DNA from: Burkholderia pyrrocinia
GTDB lineage: Bacteria > Pseudomonadota > Gammaproteobacteria > Burkholderiales > Burkholderiaceae
DNA: 64,000 nucleotides
Assembly: GCF_003330765.1 (NCBI RefSeq)
Contig: NZ_CP024902.1
Span: forward strand, 434,001 to 498,000
Direction: 5' to 3'
Made by a program: the position numbers and the translations under genes. A model generated the notes under the pieces. The model saw only the letters and a program-made list of their open reading frames with translations, was not told where the DNA came from and did no database searches. Within the stretch, counting starts at the first letter, position 1; every line of letters begins with the position of its first letter. Shown here piece after piece: positions 9,980-18,861 of this stretch.

Positions 9980-11577
9980 ACGAGAACGACCAACAAGCAA
10001 TCGAAGAAGCCGTCAAAGAGATTGGGTGGTCGATGGCAACCAACGCCGTGCCGGTGTTCTATGTCGCGCAGAACGTCTACGACACTACCGAAAGTGTTTG
10101 GACGGTATGGAACGCACGTGAAAGTGCGGATGAGATGACGAAAATCGAGGCCGGCATCGACCTTGTATTCGCCGTCGTGGGCTGGGTTCCTGTCGTCGGC
10201 GCAGGGGTCAAGCGTACGTTCCGTCTCGTCAACCACAAGTCTGAAATCTACGGCCCGTTGCTGTTCGACATTCTGCGTCTGGTGCTACAGCAAGCACACA
10301 TTCAGACCAGCCCGGATGCGTTGATTGACAAGCTGTTCGATGCCACCGGCGTCAAGAAGTACCTGACCGAGGCGCGCGAGCATATCCAGAAATCCTGGCT
10401 GTATCGTGAGATGCCGTCCGCAATGCAGGTCACGTTCATGCAGGCGCTGACCTTCGTCGAAACGAACCTGCCGTACTGGCTCGCTCAGTTCGTCCAGCGA
10501 AAGCTGCTCCACTGGCGCAAGAAGCAACCAAACTCGTCCGCGGTCAGCACCCTGGAGGAGCATCGGACCACTGAAAAGCCCGGCGCGAAGGGTGATGAGG
10601 CGAAAGCCGGGCATGACCGCCCAGTCCCGACGCCATCCAGAGGCGTGGTGAACGCCAAACTCGCGGTGACCGATATCACAACGAGTATCACCGGCATCCT
10701 GGGCGAGCACATCGGCGACTACTACTGCTATGAAAAGCTCAAATGGGGCAACGGCTGGAAGGACCACGACAAGGGCTTAAGCGGCAAATGGAGTGAACAG
10801 CCAGGCCTCAGGGTCATGGGCAAGCTCAACGACAACGGCAAGCTGAACAAGCTGTTCGACTTCAAGGCACGCGGCCGCGGTATCGACGGAGTTTGGCGCG
10901 CTGCGCCGTTCAGCAACCAGACGAAGGACTTCGCTATCGTCGAAATCAAGGCATCCACGACGACACGAAAGCTGAAGGACCCAAACGCCAAGCATAGTAT
11001 CGCCAGCAAACTCGGAACCGTGAAGGAAGCAGTCCGCCCGCCAGCAAATGACCTTCTCGAGCCGCCTGAGGATACCGGCCCCACCTTACCCTCCAAAGGA
11101 GGCGGCAAACCTGGTGGCGGAGGCAAACCCGGGAATGGCGGTGGAAAGCCGTCCGGAGGGGGCAAGCCAACCGCTGGAGGTGGTGCTGGAGAGGCCCCCT
11201 CACATGGTCAGCAGAAGTCCCAGCCCACACCACCAGAAACCACCTCCGGCTCAACTACTGATGCTGGTGGGAAAGACGCGACCAAGGGAGATAAATCAGT
11301 CGACAGAGTCCAGATGAGTACCGCCTGGATTCAGCGAAATCTTCCGCAGGCCGTACCCGAATCATTGGGTTCGGCAATCTTAAGGGCGGGCTATTCGCGA
11401 CACATTCTGTACGTTCCTTTTTACCTCCCTGCGGCAGCGCAACACGTTGAAGCTTTGGCGACAGGGGACGAGCACGGCCACACGGACCACGACCTTCCCT
11501 TCACCCACCATTACAAAGAAGGTGAAGTGGCAGAAGCAGTTAAGCTCAAAGCCAGCAGGTTAAAATCGCGGACGTAA
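9976..11577 (+). CDS. T6SS effector with PoNe-like PD-(D/E)XK DNase domain
   Basis: 533 residues. Residues ~50-140 form a hydrophobic helical N-terminal domain (GWVPVVGAGVKR, then QQAHI) that resembles the start of the Rhs protein at 27366 and may load the effector on VgrG; no PAAR motif is present. Residues ~240-345 hold the nuclease core: D304 in GRGIDGVW and E323-x-K325 in IVEIKAS, the PD-(D/E)XK signature. A Gly/Pro/Lys-rich stretch (about 361-445) follows, then QMSTAWI at 446-452 and a hydrophobic beta-rich end; in related nucleases QMS..WI lies shortly after ExK, so the linker appears to interrupt the fold. The next gene encodes a PoNi-like (DUF1911) protein, the known antidote family for PoNe DNases, which supports the assignment. 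Co-translated with vgrG (ATGA overlap). Confidence 0.8.
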   Translation: MNENDQQAIEEAVKEIGWSMATNAVPVFYVAQNVYDTTESVWTVWNARESADEMTKIEAGIDLVFAVVGWVPVVGAGVKRTFRLVNHKSEIYGPLLFDILRLVLQQAHIQTSPDALIDKLFDATGVKKYLTEAREHIQKSWLYREMPSAMQVTFMQALTFVETNLPYWLAQFVQRKLLHWRKKQPNSSAVSTLEEHRTTEKPGAKGDEAKAGHDRPVPTPSRGVVNAKLAVTDITTSITGILGEHIGDYYCYEKLKWGNGWKDHDKGLSGKWSEQPGLRVMGKLNDNGKLNKLFDFKARGRGIDGVWRAAPFSNQTKDFAIVEIKASTTTRKLKDPNAKHSIASKLGTVKEAVRPPANDLLEPPEDTGPTLPSKGGGKPGGGGKPGNGGGKPSGGGKPTAGGGAGEAPSHGQQKSQPTPPETTSGSTTDAGGKDATKGDKSVDRVQMSTAWIQRNLPQAVPESLGSAILRAGYSRHILYVPFYLPAAAQHVEALATGDEHGHTDHDLPFTHHYKEGEVAEAVKLKASRLKSRT

Positions 11578-11592
11578 CTTGAGAGGGTGGAC

Positions 11593-12603
11593 ATGAGCGA
11601 CGATTTTGATTCGAAGCGGCGACAGCGTTTTCTGGGCGAAGACTACTTCAAGTGGTTGATGGAGTCGTTGAGTGACGACGTTACATATTGGTCGGAAAAT
11701 ATTGCCCCGACTGGCGAAACCGAAAGTGAGCGCAAAGCGGCAACTGCCCTGTACCTCTCATCTTACCGTTATCGTCGTTTCTTGCTGATGTACACCGGTG
11801 GCACGGATATTGGGCTATTGCGCGTCGAGCTCGAATCAGTCGTCGATTCGTTCGAGCAATACACCAAAGCTAAGCGCCTTTATGAGGCGGACGCAGAGCA
11901 ACCCCCGTTGGCCTTTAGCGTCATCGGAGATTATGAGAACGTCATGCAACTGATTGGTTGCTGCTATCTCATGCATCGACGTGACCTGCTTCCCCGAATC
12001 GTCGACATGTTTGACCCAGCTTATCGAGGGCAGGACACGCTGTACGAAGACCTCTTGTCGTATGAGTTCGCGGGCCGCGTCGACGTAGATAGCTGGTTCC
12101 ACGATGTTCCTTACCGTCCGCTCGTTTTTTCCCTGTATCGCGAGACGAAAGATGAATGCATCAGCGACATCATCGAATATCTTGAGGCTTGGTATCCGGG
12201 TATGACCTCCGCGCCATGGCACGACGGCCATCTTGAGGCCCAGAAGAATGGCAAGGGGGCATATGTCGGCTACTGGGCGATAGAGGCCGCCGCCGCGGTC
12301 TACCTGTTGAAGGTTGATGACGGTTCATTCCGAGACCATCTTCTCTACCCGAAAGACCTCGCCGACTTCGCACGCGACTTCGACGCATCGACGAGTAAAG
12401 CGCCGGCAGTCGCAGAGAGCGGGGCAAAGACTGTGCGCACAGGCCAGACCTGCCCAGAAACCGGCATCTGGAAAGCGCAAGGCCATCTCGTGCCCGGTGT
12501 ACGGGTGCAGCAGGGCGAGCGTATGCCAGAGGTGTTCGCCCCAGACCGGTCAGGTGCATACCGCTCCCAGCCTGCGCTCTGGGAGTTTGAACGCAAGGAT
12601 TGA
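11593..12603 (+). CDS. PoNi-like immunity protein (DUF1910/DUF1911)
   Basis: 336 residues from the ATG at 11593, preceded by GAGAGGG; a GTG two codons upstream is the alternative. The N-terminal ~130 residues fit DUF1910, and the DUF1911 signature appears as YVGYWAIEAAAAVYLL near residue 220. DUF1910/DUF1911 proteins are the PoNi antidotes that bind PoNe nucleases. The last ~55 residues (CPETGIW, then GERMPEV, ending in a Trp-Glu stretch) form a small extra module seen on various T6SS-linked immunity proteins; its role is unknown to me. It starts 15 bases after the effector stop, as expected for an effector-immunity pair. Confidence 0.82.
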   Translation: MSDDFDSKRRQRFLGEDYFKWLMESLSDDVTYWSENIAPTGETESERKAATALYLSSYRYRRFLLMYTGGTDIGLLRVELESVVDSFEQYTKAKRLYEADAEQPPLAFSVIGDYENVMQLIGCCYLMHRRDLLPRIVDMFDPAYRGQDTLYEDLLSYEFAGRVDVDSWFHDVPYRPLVFSLYRETKDECISDIIEYLEAWYPGMTSAPWHDGHLEAQKNGKGAYVGYWAIEAAAAVYLLKVDDGSFRDHLLYPKDLADFARDFDASTSKAPAVAESGAKTVRTGQTCPETGIWKAQGHLVPGVRVQQGERMPEVFAPDRSGAYRSQPALWEFERKD

Positions 12604-12932
12604 CCCAGCAGACGAATGCCGAACGTGCGCATGCCCCGCGAAATACACGTCGCGGGGCGAATGTGGTCGATGTCGAGGCAATGTTCGTGATACGGCACTG
12701 CGCTCATCGCACAACACGACGCTGCAATTCAACACAGCTAGCGCTCACCTGCATACGAACCGAGTCAGACGCCCGCCCACTCGGTGGGCAGCGATTCCGC
12801 CTGCTGGAGCACAGTATCGGTTGCTTCTTCCTGCCGGTCGACCGGGTATATTTCCGGGAAGTCGAAAGCGAATAAACCGAGGCAAATGCCGGGCAGAGAG
12901 GAATGTCATCCGGCGCCCGGACTGCAACCAAC
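12604..12932. other. Convergent intergenic region; one hairpin, no gene
   Basis: About 330 bases between the PoNi-like gene and the H-NS gene, which converge here. A 9-bp GC-rich hairpin at 12633-12641/12650-12658 could end transcription from the left, though no T-run follows. Open frames crossing the region are extensions of frames antisense to neighbouring genes and look non-coding. Confidence 0.4.
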
Positions 12933-13685
12933 TCAGGTCTGGACAGGCATGCTCGCGACTTGAGTCGTTCCTTCGACCACACCAGCATCGACAGCACCCG
13001 CAGAGTCTGCGGAACTCTTCGGCACACGTGCTTTTCGGGCAACGGGCGCCTTTGCGGCTGCACTCCCATTCGGAGCAATTTTTCGAGCCACCGCCTTCTT
13101 GGCAACTGTCTTCTTCGTTGCTGCCACCTTCTTCGCGGCGGTTTTCTTAGCCGCGGGCTTGACCGGCTTTGCCTTCGGCGCGGTAGCCATTTCGTTCTCG
13201 TCGGCAATCAAAAACTTCGACCGGTCTTTCACACTCGCGAGCCAAGCCGGCGCGCGGCCGCGACCACTCCATGTAGCCCCCGACTTGGGGTCACGATAAA
13301 GCGCCGGTTGCGGGGCCTTCACTTGGTTTCCTGCCTTCGCCACCTTTGCCGGCGCCTTAGCAGTCGCCGCGGCGCTCGACGAAGCTCCGTCAACGAGGAA
13401 CTTGGCGCGGTCCTTTGCGTTCGCAATCCAAGCCGGTGTGCGGCCGCGACCCGACCACGTCTCGCCAGTCTTCGGGTTCTGGTACTTCGGTTCAGCAACC
13501 ACTGCCGGCTTCGCCGCATTCTTGGCGCGCTTGCGACCATAAATCTGGTCTTCGGTGATACCGTACTCAGCGACGAGCTCGCGAACCTGCGCAATGACTG
13601 CTTCAAGCTCTGCCATGCGCGCTGCTTCAGTGCGCTCCTGGAGCGCGTCGAGCTGCGCCTTCAGTGCCTTATAGTTTCCGGCCAT
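12933..13685 (-). CDS. H-NS family nucleoid protein with two DNA-binding modules
   Basis: 250 residues. The N-terminal ~50 residues are a coiled-coil oligomerisation domain. Two copies of the beta-proteobacterial H-NS DNA-binding module follow, each with the TWSGRGR.P.W core (about residues 66-100 and 126-160), and then a Lys/Ala-rich tail (AAKK-type repeats) that should add non-specific DNA affinity. H-NS proteins silence AT-rich, transferred DNA; an island-borne copy may silence or counter-silence the island. GGGAGA lies 8 bases before the ATG. Most family members have one DNA-binding module, so the tandem arrangement is unusual. Confidence 0.9.
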   Translation of the reverse strand: MAGNYKALKAQLDALQERTEAARMAELEAVIAQVRELVAEYGITEDQIYGRKRAKNAAKPAVVAEPKYQNPKTGETWSGRGRTPAWIANAKDRAKFLVDGASSSAAATAKAPAKVAKAGNQVKAPQPALYRDPKSGATWSGRGRAPAWLASVKDRSKFLIADENEMATAPKAKPVKPAAKKTAAKKVAATKKTVAKKAVARKIAPNGSAAAKAPVARKARVPKSSADSAGAVDAGVVEGTTQVASMPVQT

Positions 13686-14084
13686 TTATAAATTCTCCCG
13701 TTTTTAAGAAAAATTTGCATATCTGAGCAATCTAATTGTTGCTCGACCGAAGTATATCCTCGGCTCGTACCGGACAAGAGCGGAGTTTGTTGCCCGCAGT
13801 CAATACTCTGAGAGAGTTGGACGACCTTATGCCGCTGCAAATCTCGCAGCGCGAGGATGATGGTGTCTTTCCAGAGTCGGGTGAACATGCCGCTGCCTTT
13901 GAGACCTTTGTTCTTTTGCTCCATGTGTCGTCTCTCTCGTCTGCAGAAACTTTGGCCCGCAGAAATCAAAGGGGCGCGCTCCGGCGCCGACAAAAAAACA
14001 CAGGTCGCGGTTGTGTACCCGTTACTTCGCTGGAACGTGTGCCACTGTTTCGCCTGCCCCGACTCTAGGGGCAGGCGCAATCGA
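13686..14084. promoter_or_regulatory. Upstream region of the H-NS gene, AT-rich; no convincing gene
   Basis: About 400 bases between the H-NS gene start and the end of the restriction-helicase gene, all leftward. The 60 bases next to H-NS are strongly AT-rich, and a TATACT-like -10 hexamer on the minus strand (about 13752-13757) is a candidate promoter. A leftward frame of up to 139 codons crosses the region but covers this promoter and shows no family resemblance. Confidence 0.35.
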
Positions 14085-16580
14085 TTACGAATACCTCAAC
14101 CTGTGAGTCTCAAATGGTCCGTCATCAACCAGGCGGTCGTCAACCAATCGCCAAAGACGGAATCCGCCGTCGCGTCCTTCCTTTCCGACCATGAAGACAC
14201 GGCCGTAGGTAATGTGGTGTGCGGCTGCCTTAGCCCTGTCGTACTGCTGAAGTTGCGGTCCCTTTAGTTCCAGCAAAGCAATTCCGCCTCCTTCGGAGCG
14301 ACCAGCTATTCTAATTACGAAGTCAGGAAAGAAACCGACGCCGCCGGACCATTGATATAAGCTGACTGACTCTGGTCTATGGACAGGGTTGCGATGCCAC
14401 CATACGACCTCCTTCGCCGAGTCGATGTGCTCCGCGAATTCGCGTTCCTGAGGTGACAGGCTGTCCGGGAAAACACCATAGATGTTGCGCTTCGCCGGCA
14501 GCAAAGGGCTGGGGCTTTCTATCGCAGATGGAAGTTTCACGATTGTCGCTTCGACATTTTCGGCGCGTACGCGCTTGTACGCTTGACGAATCAAGCTTTC
14601 ATTACGTACAAGCACCAACTCCAGTTGTCGAGTAAGTTGCTCCTCCGTGTCCGGCAATTCGTGCCCCTCTTCCTGCAGCGCGCTTTTGAACCGCTCCTTC
14701 AGCGCAAGCAGCAGTTCCCGTCGGTCGAGTTCATCAAACTCGAATGCGATTTGGCGCGCGCGGTCTGCAATTGCGGCCGGAGACACGTTGGCCCAAACAT
14801 CGTGGTCTTCCGGAGACGTTTTGGAAAACACGTCTTCGACCCGTTCAGTCACGCGGGACCGAACTTTATATCGGTCGCCTAGCACCTTACTGAAATCGAT
14901 ATGTGCGACGAGACGCTCTTCCACGTCGTCCGGAGCAGCTGGTAACTTCTCCGCCACCAGAGTCGACGGCATGCCTTCCTTGAGCGAATATCGCTGGCCA
15001 CCCGATTGCGCTTCTAACTCGAACGCGCGCGTTAGAGGAGACGCTTCCGCAAAGCCGTGCACGAGTTTTTGCGATACATCGGGGCCTTCCGGATTCAACG
15101 TCTCAAACAACGCGGCTTGAATTGCCGTCGGTGCGGACAAAGGCACGTCATCGACGCCCTCATCTTCAGGAGGTTCTAGGCCTTCGGGCGTGACGCTGCT
15201 CTCGTCATGCAAGAGCGACAGTGATTCACCCGGATGAACTACTTGTACGGTCGCACTGCCAGCAAGAACCGTGACGACAGTCGATGGATTTGCCGAAGCG
15301 AGTTGCTGAGGCATCTGATTGATTCTCGCCGCAGCGCCGACTAACCCTTCCTGAGCTTCACTATTCGCAAGAAACACATAACCGTAGTTTAGGACGGCGG
15401 GAACGGACTCGAGCTTTCCTTGCAGCAGTCTGTGCACACGCATAATGCGTCCCACAACTTGGATGCCGAAATCGGTGTCGCGATTTCCACGTAACGCTGC
15501 CAGCGTAAAGGCGCGAGGCGCATCAAAGCCGGTCGCTATCGCCATCTTGAAGATGATAACTTCGACCTGAGGGTCGTCAGCCAGTGCCGCCAGACTGGGG
15601 TCTGGCTCGTCGGCTGTATGCACGCGAACCGCTTCCTCAGAAAATTTCAGAGGTCCAGTTAGGTATTCCCGCGCCTTTTGTAGAGCTTGTCCGCCGTTGG
15701 GTACCTGAACAAGCATGAGGGGTGTCAGTGCTATCCCGATGTTGGCCAATGTCTCCTTGATTCGTCGGTGCATCGTTGCGCATTCCGACATCGCGACTTC
15801 TTCGAAGGCCAGCAACTGCGCATCGTCATGATTCTTAGCGATGAAACGTGCCGCTTTGACGCTCCGTTTCAGTAATTGAGCATCAACACCTTCCTTGCGA
15901 GTGATGGATGCCCATTCGGAAGGACCGCCGATGCGGTAACCCGTTTGCTGAGAGAATTTCTCCGCGTCCGCATCACGCGGCGTTGCGGTCATCATTAGCA
16001 CGAAGTCGGGTTGGACTACATTCGCAAAAAATTTACTGGCTTCCGACGCCCGAACAAATCCGTGATGAGCTTCGTCGACAACGACGCCGATTCGAAAATT
16101 TTCGTGACGAGCCTGCACAAGAAGGTCGTCGATGGCTAGCCCGGCCTCACCACTCTGTCGCGCCAGACGAGAATCCTTGCTTCGAGCGGCCACCGTTTGC
16201 CACGTCAGTACAAAAGTGGCGCCGGGCAACAGATTCTCCGCGCGCCGGCCTGATTCGATATCAAGTTGGGTAAGATTCGGTGCTTGGCTGGTCAACGCAG
16301 TCTTAGCTTGGTCGATGACACCAGCGAAAGGAGCAAACCAAATCCACAAGACTCTTTCTTCGGCTGAGAATCGGCTGAGCAGTTCGCAAGCAATGAGCGT
16401 TTTGCCAATCCCGGTCGGGGCTTGAAGCAATACGCACGCGTCCGCACGACGAAGCCTGTTCAGCTCGACCTCAGATGCATCTTTGCCGAGCGCATCGTAG
16501 CGAGACTTCAATGCGCGGAACCTGCTAAGCAACGCCTCAATATGTTGCTTCTGAAACGACATTGGGCTGATTCGGCTCAT
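14085..16580 (-). CDS. res: Type III restriction subunit (Res): DEAH helicase with PD-(D/E)XK nuclease
   Basis: 831 residues. Superfamily 2 helicase motifs: Walker A PTGIGKT at 55-61, DEAH at 169-172, motif III TATPR shortly after, and a C-terminal helicase half with QVVGRIMR (motif VI). Near the C-terminus GFFPDF followed by LLELKGP matches the D...ExK centre of the type III Res endonuclease. Res and Mod form a complex that translocates or diffuses along DNA and cuts when two unmethylated sites face each other. Its ATG overlaps the mod stop by four bases, so the two are co-translated in the order mod-res. It is somewhat shorter than EcoP1/EcoP15 Res (~970 aa). Confidence 0.82.
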   Translation of the reverse strand: MSRISPMSFQKQHIEALLSRFRALKSRYDALGKDASEVELNRLRRADACVLLQAPTGIGKTLIACELLSRFSAEERVLWIWFAPFAGVIDQAKTALTSQAPNLTQLDIESGRRAENLLPGATFVLTWQTVAARSKDSRLARQSGEAGLAIDDLLVQARHENFRIGVVVDEAHHGFVRASEASKFFANVVQPDFVLMMTATPRDADAEKFSQQTGYRIGGPSEWASITRKEGVDAQLLKRSVKAARFIAKNHDDAQLLAFEEVAMSECATMHRRIKETLANIGIALTPLMLVQVPNGGQALQKAREYLTGPLKFSEEAVRVHTADEPDPSLAALADDPQVEVIIFKMAIATGFDAPRAFTLAALRGNRDTDFGIQVVGRIMRVHRLLQGKLESVPAVLNYGYVFLANSEAQEGLVGAAARINQMPQQLASANPSTVVTVLAGSATVQVVHPGESLSLLHDESSVTPEGLEPPEDEGVDDVPLSAPTAIQAALFETLNPEGPDVSQKLVHGFAEASPLTRAFELEAQSGGQRYSLKEGMPSTLVAEKLPAAPDDVEERLVAHIDFSKVLGDRYKVRSRVTERVEDVFSKTSPEDHDVWANVSPAAIADRARQIAFEFDELDRRELLLALKERFKSALQEEGHELPDTEEQLTRQLELVLVRNESLIRQAYKRVRAENVEATIVKLPSAIESPSPLLPAKRNIYGVFPDSLSPQEREFAEHIDSAKEVVWWHRNPVHRPESVSLYQWSGGVGFFPDFVIRIAGRSEGGGIALLELKGPQLQQYDRAKAAAHHITYGRVFMVGKEGRDGGFRLWRLVDDRLVDDGPFETHRLRYS

Positions 16581-18265
16581 TCCGACACCTCTAGTTCTTC
16601 TCTGAGTTCGGTTACACGTGCGTTTCCTTGCTTGAAAATTCGTCGCAAGTCGCCAGGTATGGCCACGATACTTATCTGGTCGGCAAGGTCACCCAAAGCG
16701 CTTACCACAGCTTGCGGAGCCCACGTCAACACGACAACCTTTCCGTCGAAGCCCTTTAATTGGACGACGAGTCTGTCCAACGTTGAGTGACGGGTGTTCG
16801 CACAATATGCGATTAGATGGTTGCCATTCACCGAGGTGGCCAATGGTAAATCCAGTGCAGTGACTGGATGGTCGCATGCCATTAGGGCGAAATTCCATAC
16901 CATCTCATCGGTCAGGTGCTCTTCCAGTCGATGCATGGCGACCGGCTTCGCGCGTAGGTATGCGAATTCTCCACCGAGGCCCGGCACTGCGCCATTGCGC
17001 GTAGACCGATAGCCTTCAATCACATCACGAACTCGTTTTGCACACACGTCGCGGCAAAGATTCTTGTCCGGGTCTTCGTCGGTTGCTTCTCGGCTCGAGA
17101 CGAGAACGAATCGCCGTGCGCCCCCGTCTTCTTTATTCATCTTCAGCACAGCTTGCGCTGTGGTGCCCGAGCCGGCAAAAAAGTCGAGGATTACTGCGTC
17201 TTTCTCTGGGGCGCCAATTTGCAACACGCGCTCCATGAGTCGCACGGGTTTGGGAGTGTCGAAGGCCGTTTGTGTCCCAAAGATTGCTTGAATCTCCTTC
17301 CGCGCCTCGTCTGTATGGCCGACCTCCTCGTGTGGCCACCACGTCCATGGGACCGCGCCCTCAACCTCGGAGAGATACCGGATGATGCTCGGCTGTGCGT
17401 TGCCGTCCTTTCCCCAGTAGACTCGCCCCTGCTCCTTAAGCTTCAGAAATTCAGGCTCAATCATAGACCAGCACCGACCCTCAGGAGGGGTATGTACCTT
17501 CCCGGTAGGGCCCGTAATTGCGTACATTTGGTTTGGTCGAAATCCTTGCGCAGTCATCGGGATGCCGCGCCAACGTTTAGTCGGGTCCGTCTCGTTCGGA
17601 TTTTCAGGGTTCTTATAGACCTTCGCCTGAACCTCTGTGAGAGGAATGCGTCCTCGACGCTGCTTAAATTTATCCGGATTGGGCGCGTAGACGAGAAGAT
17701 ACTCGTGTGCGTCGCCTATGGCCTCTCGGTTTTCACGAGAATAGCGCTTTTGCCAAATACAGTTGGCGACAAACCGCCTCTCTCCAAACACTTGGTTCAT
17801 GAGCAACCCAAGATTGAAGAGCTCGTTATCATCGATGGAAATAAATATTGCTCCATCTTCTCGCAGCAACGACTTCGCAAGCGCAAGTCGCTGGTACATA
17901 AACTCGAGCCATGTTGAATGGCGGTATCTATTCGTGGTGTCGAAATAGTGGTCGTTATAGACGAAATCGCGCCGGCCCGTGTTATACGGTACGTCGATGT
18001 AGATGAGATGGAACGCGCCCGCGTGCGTCGTCGCAAGGTGTCGGAGCGCATCGTAATTGTCACCTTCTATGATGAGGTTACGATGAGGTTCTGCTCCACA
18101 CGAAAGGGATGCGTCGAATTCTAAACCAACAAAGTCTCGGTTCAGCGCCTTGTCGGCTTCGATGTCAGTGCGCTCCCAATGCAAGCCGTATCGTGCTTGA
18201 GCGTCGCGGCGCTTCAAAATGGCAATGAGCGCCTGTTTGGTAAGGTTCTCGTACTCCAAGCTCAA
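16577..18265 (-). CDS. mod: Type III modification methyltransferase (Mod), N6-adenine class beta
   Basis: 562 residues when started at the TTG at 18265-18263. That start is chosen because AAGGA lies five bases before it, it overlaps the stop of the preceding small gene as TTGA, and the protein then begins MSLEYENLTKQ, the usual Mod beginning. A longer frame to 18337 gives a basic, unlikely leader. Motif IV is at residues 91-94 but reads DVPY rather than the usual DPPY; the SAM-binding motif I is FFAGSGTT about residue 357, in the order typical of beta-class enzymes with the target-recognition region between. Methylates one strand of an asymmetric site and provides specificity for Res. Confidence 0.85.
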   Translation of the reverse strand: MSLEYENLTKQALIAILKRRDAQARYGLHWERTDIEADKALNRDFVGLEFDASLSCGAEPHRNLIIEGDNYDALRHLATTHAGAFHLIYIDVPYNTGRRDFVYNDHYFDTTNRYRHSTWLEFMYQRLALAKSLLREDGAIFISIDDNELFNLGLLMNQVFGERRFVANCIWQKRYSRENREAIGDAHEYLLVYAPNPDKFKQRRGRIPLTEVQAKVYKNPENPNETDPTKRWRGIPMTAQGFRPNQMYAITGPTGKVHTPPEGRCWSMIEPEFLKLKEQGRVYWGKDGNAQPSIIRYLSEVEGAVPWTWWPHEEVGHTDEARKEIQAIFGTQTAFDTPKPVRLMERVLQIGAPEKDAVILDFFAGSGTTAQAVLKMNKEDGGARRFVLVSSREATDEDPDKNLCRDVCAKRVRDVIEGYRSTRNGAVPGLGGEFAYLRAKPVAMHRLEEHLTDEMVWNFALMACDHPVTALDLPLATSVNGNHLIAYCANTRHSTLDRLVVQLKGFDGKVVVLTWAPQAVVSALGDLADQISIVAIPGDLRRIFKQGNARVTELREELEVSE

Positions 18266-18465
18266 ATTTTCCTTGTCTCGGAGACATGTAAGGTCCGAGT
18301 CGGCTCTACGTCGACGTCGATGCCTCTGCTCCTGCAATAATCAAAGACCAGCTTCTCAATCATGTTGGTCTGGGAGCGTCGCTCAGCCAGCGCCGCTAGC
18401 TCTAAGCCGCGCTTGAACGCTGGCGTCACTCGAAAGCTGACCGGTATTCGTTTGCTGTCTTGCAC
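18262..18465 (-). CDS. Small putative ribbon-helix-helix protein heading the mod-res operon
   Basis: 67 residues from the GTG at 18465-18463, which has AGGAG six bases upstream; an in-frame ATG at 18504 is less well placed. The sequence KRIPVSFRVTPAFKRGLELAA has the short beta-strand plus helix layout of Arc/MetJ/CopG-type proteins, so it may bind DNA and regulate the operon. The stop overlaps the TTG of mod by four bases, indicating coupled translation. The family assignment is tentative because the protein is short. Confidence 0.55.
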   Translation of the reverse strand: MQDSKRIPVSFRVTPAFKRGLELAALAERRSQTNMIEKLVFDYCRSRGIDVDVEPTRTLHVSETRKI

Positions 18466-18678
18466 GGCTACTCCTCGGTCAAAGGTGTGTATAGTATGAC
18501 GCATTACACCGCTGGCGCGCTAGCGGTGCGACTCGGTCGGCGAGTGCGAGCAAGTCACCAGTCTCGTACTCGGATGTCTTTAGGGCGAGAAATCCTAAAC
18601 GCCATGCGAGCTTGTTATGCTGTGAACCGCCGCCTGAACCTCAGACGAGCTACGGTGGTCGCCGGCACGGGGCCGTAG

Positions 18679-18861
18679 ATGCAAGAAAACAATGGGAAGC
18701 TCAGGGGCCGCGACTATCGTTTCCGGGTTGTTGATGTGCATCCAAAAATAGTCGAGATATGGCGCGAACTCGATTCACCAGAATCTGCGGGGAAGTATGA
18801 GTTACAAGTACTCAAGATTGGATGTAAGGAACCGGGAATGGTTTACTACCGACAACTCTAG
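18679..18861 (+). CDS. Short frame that may be the displaced N-terminus of the following ATPase
   Basis: 60 codons, overlapping the next gene by 65 bases in another frame. The translation reads like real protein (RDYRFRVVDVHPKIVEIW, then GKYELQVL) but no family is recognised and no clear ribosome binding site is seen. If one base is removed near 18847, the reading passes from GMVYY into DNSRQSLIRIVLREG of the ATPase frame, giving a single longer ATPase. It could therefore be an N-terminal extension cut off by a frameshift, or an independent small gene. Confidence 0.35.
   Translation: MQENNGKLRGRDYRFRVVDVHPKIVEIWRELDSPESAGKYELQVLKIGCKEPGMVYYRQL

Noticed and set aside
12314..13150. Rightward 278-codon frame across the PoNi end and the H-NS gene
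   Set aside because: Crosses two well-supported genes; low-complexity Arg/Ser/Pro translation.
13661..14080. Leftward 139-codon frame between the H-NS and res genes
   Set aside because: It overlaps the H-NS promoter and start, lacks a ribosome binding site and resembles no family; a shorter version starting MEQKNKGLKG cannot be fully excluded.
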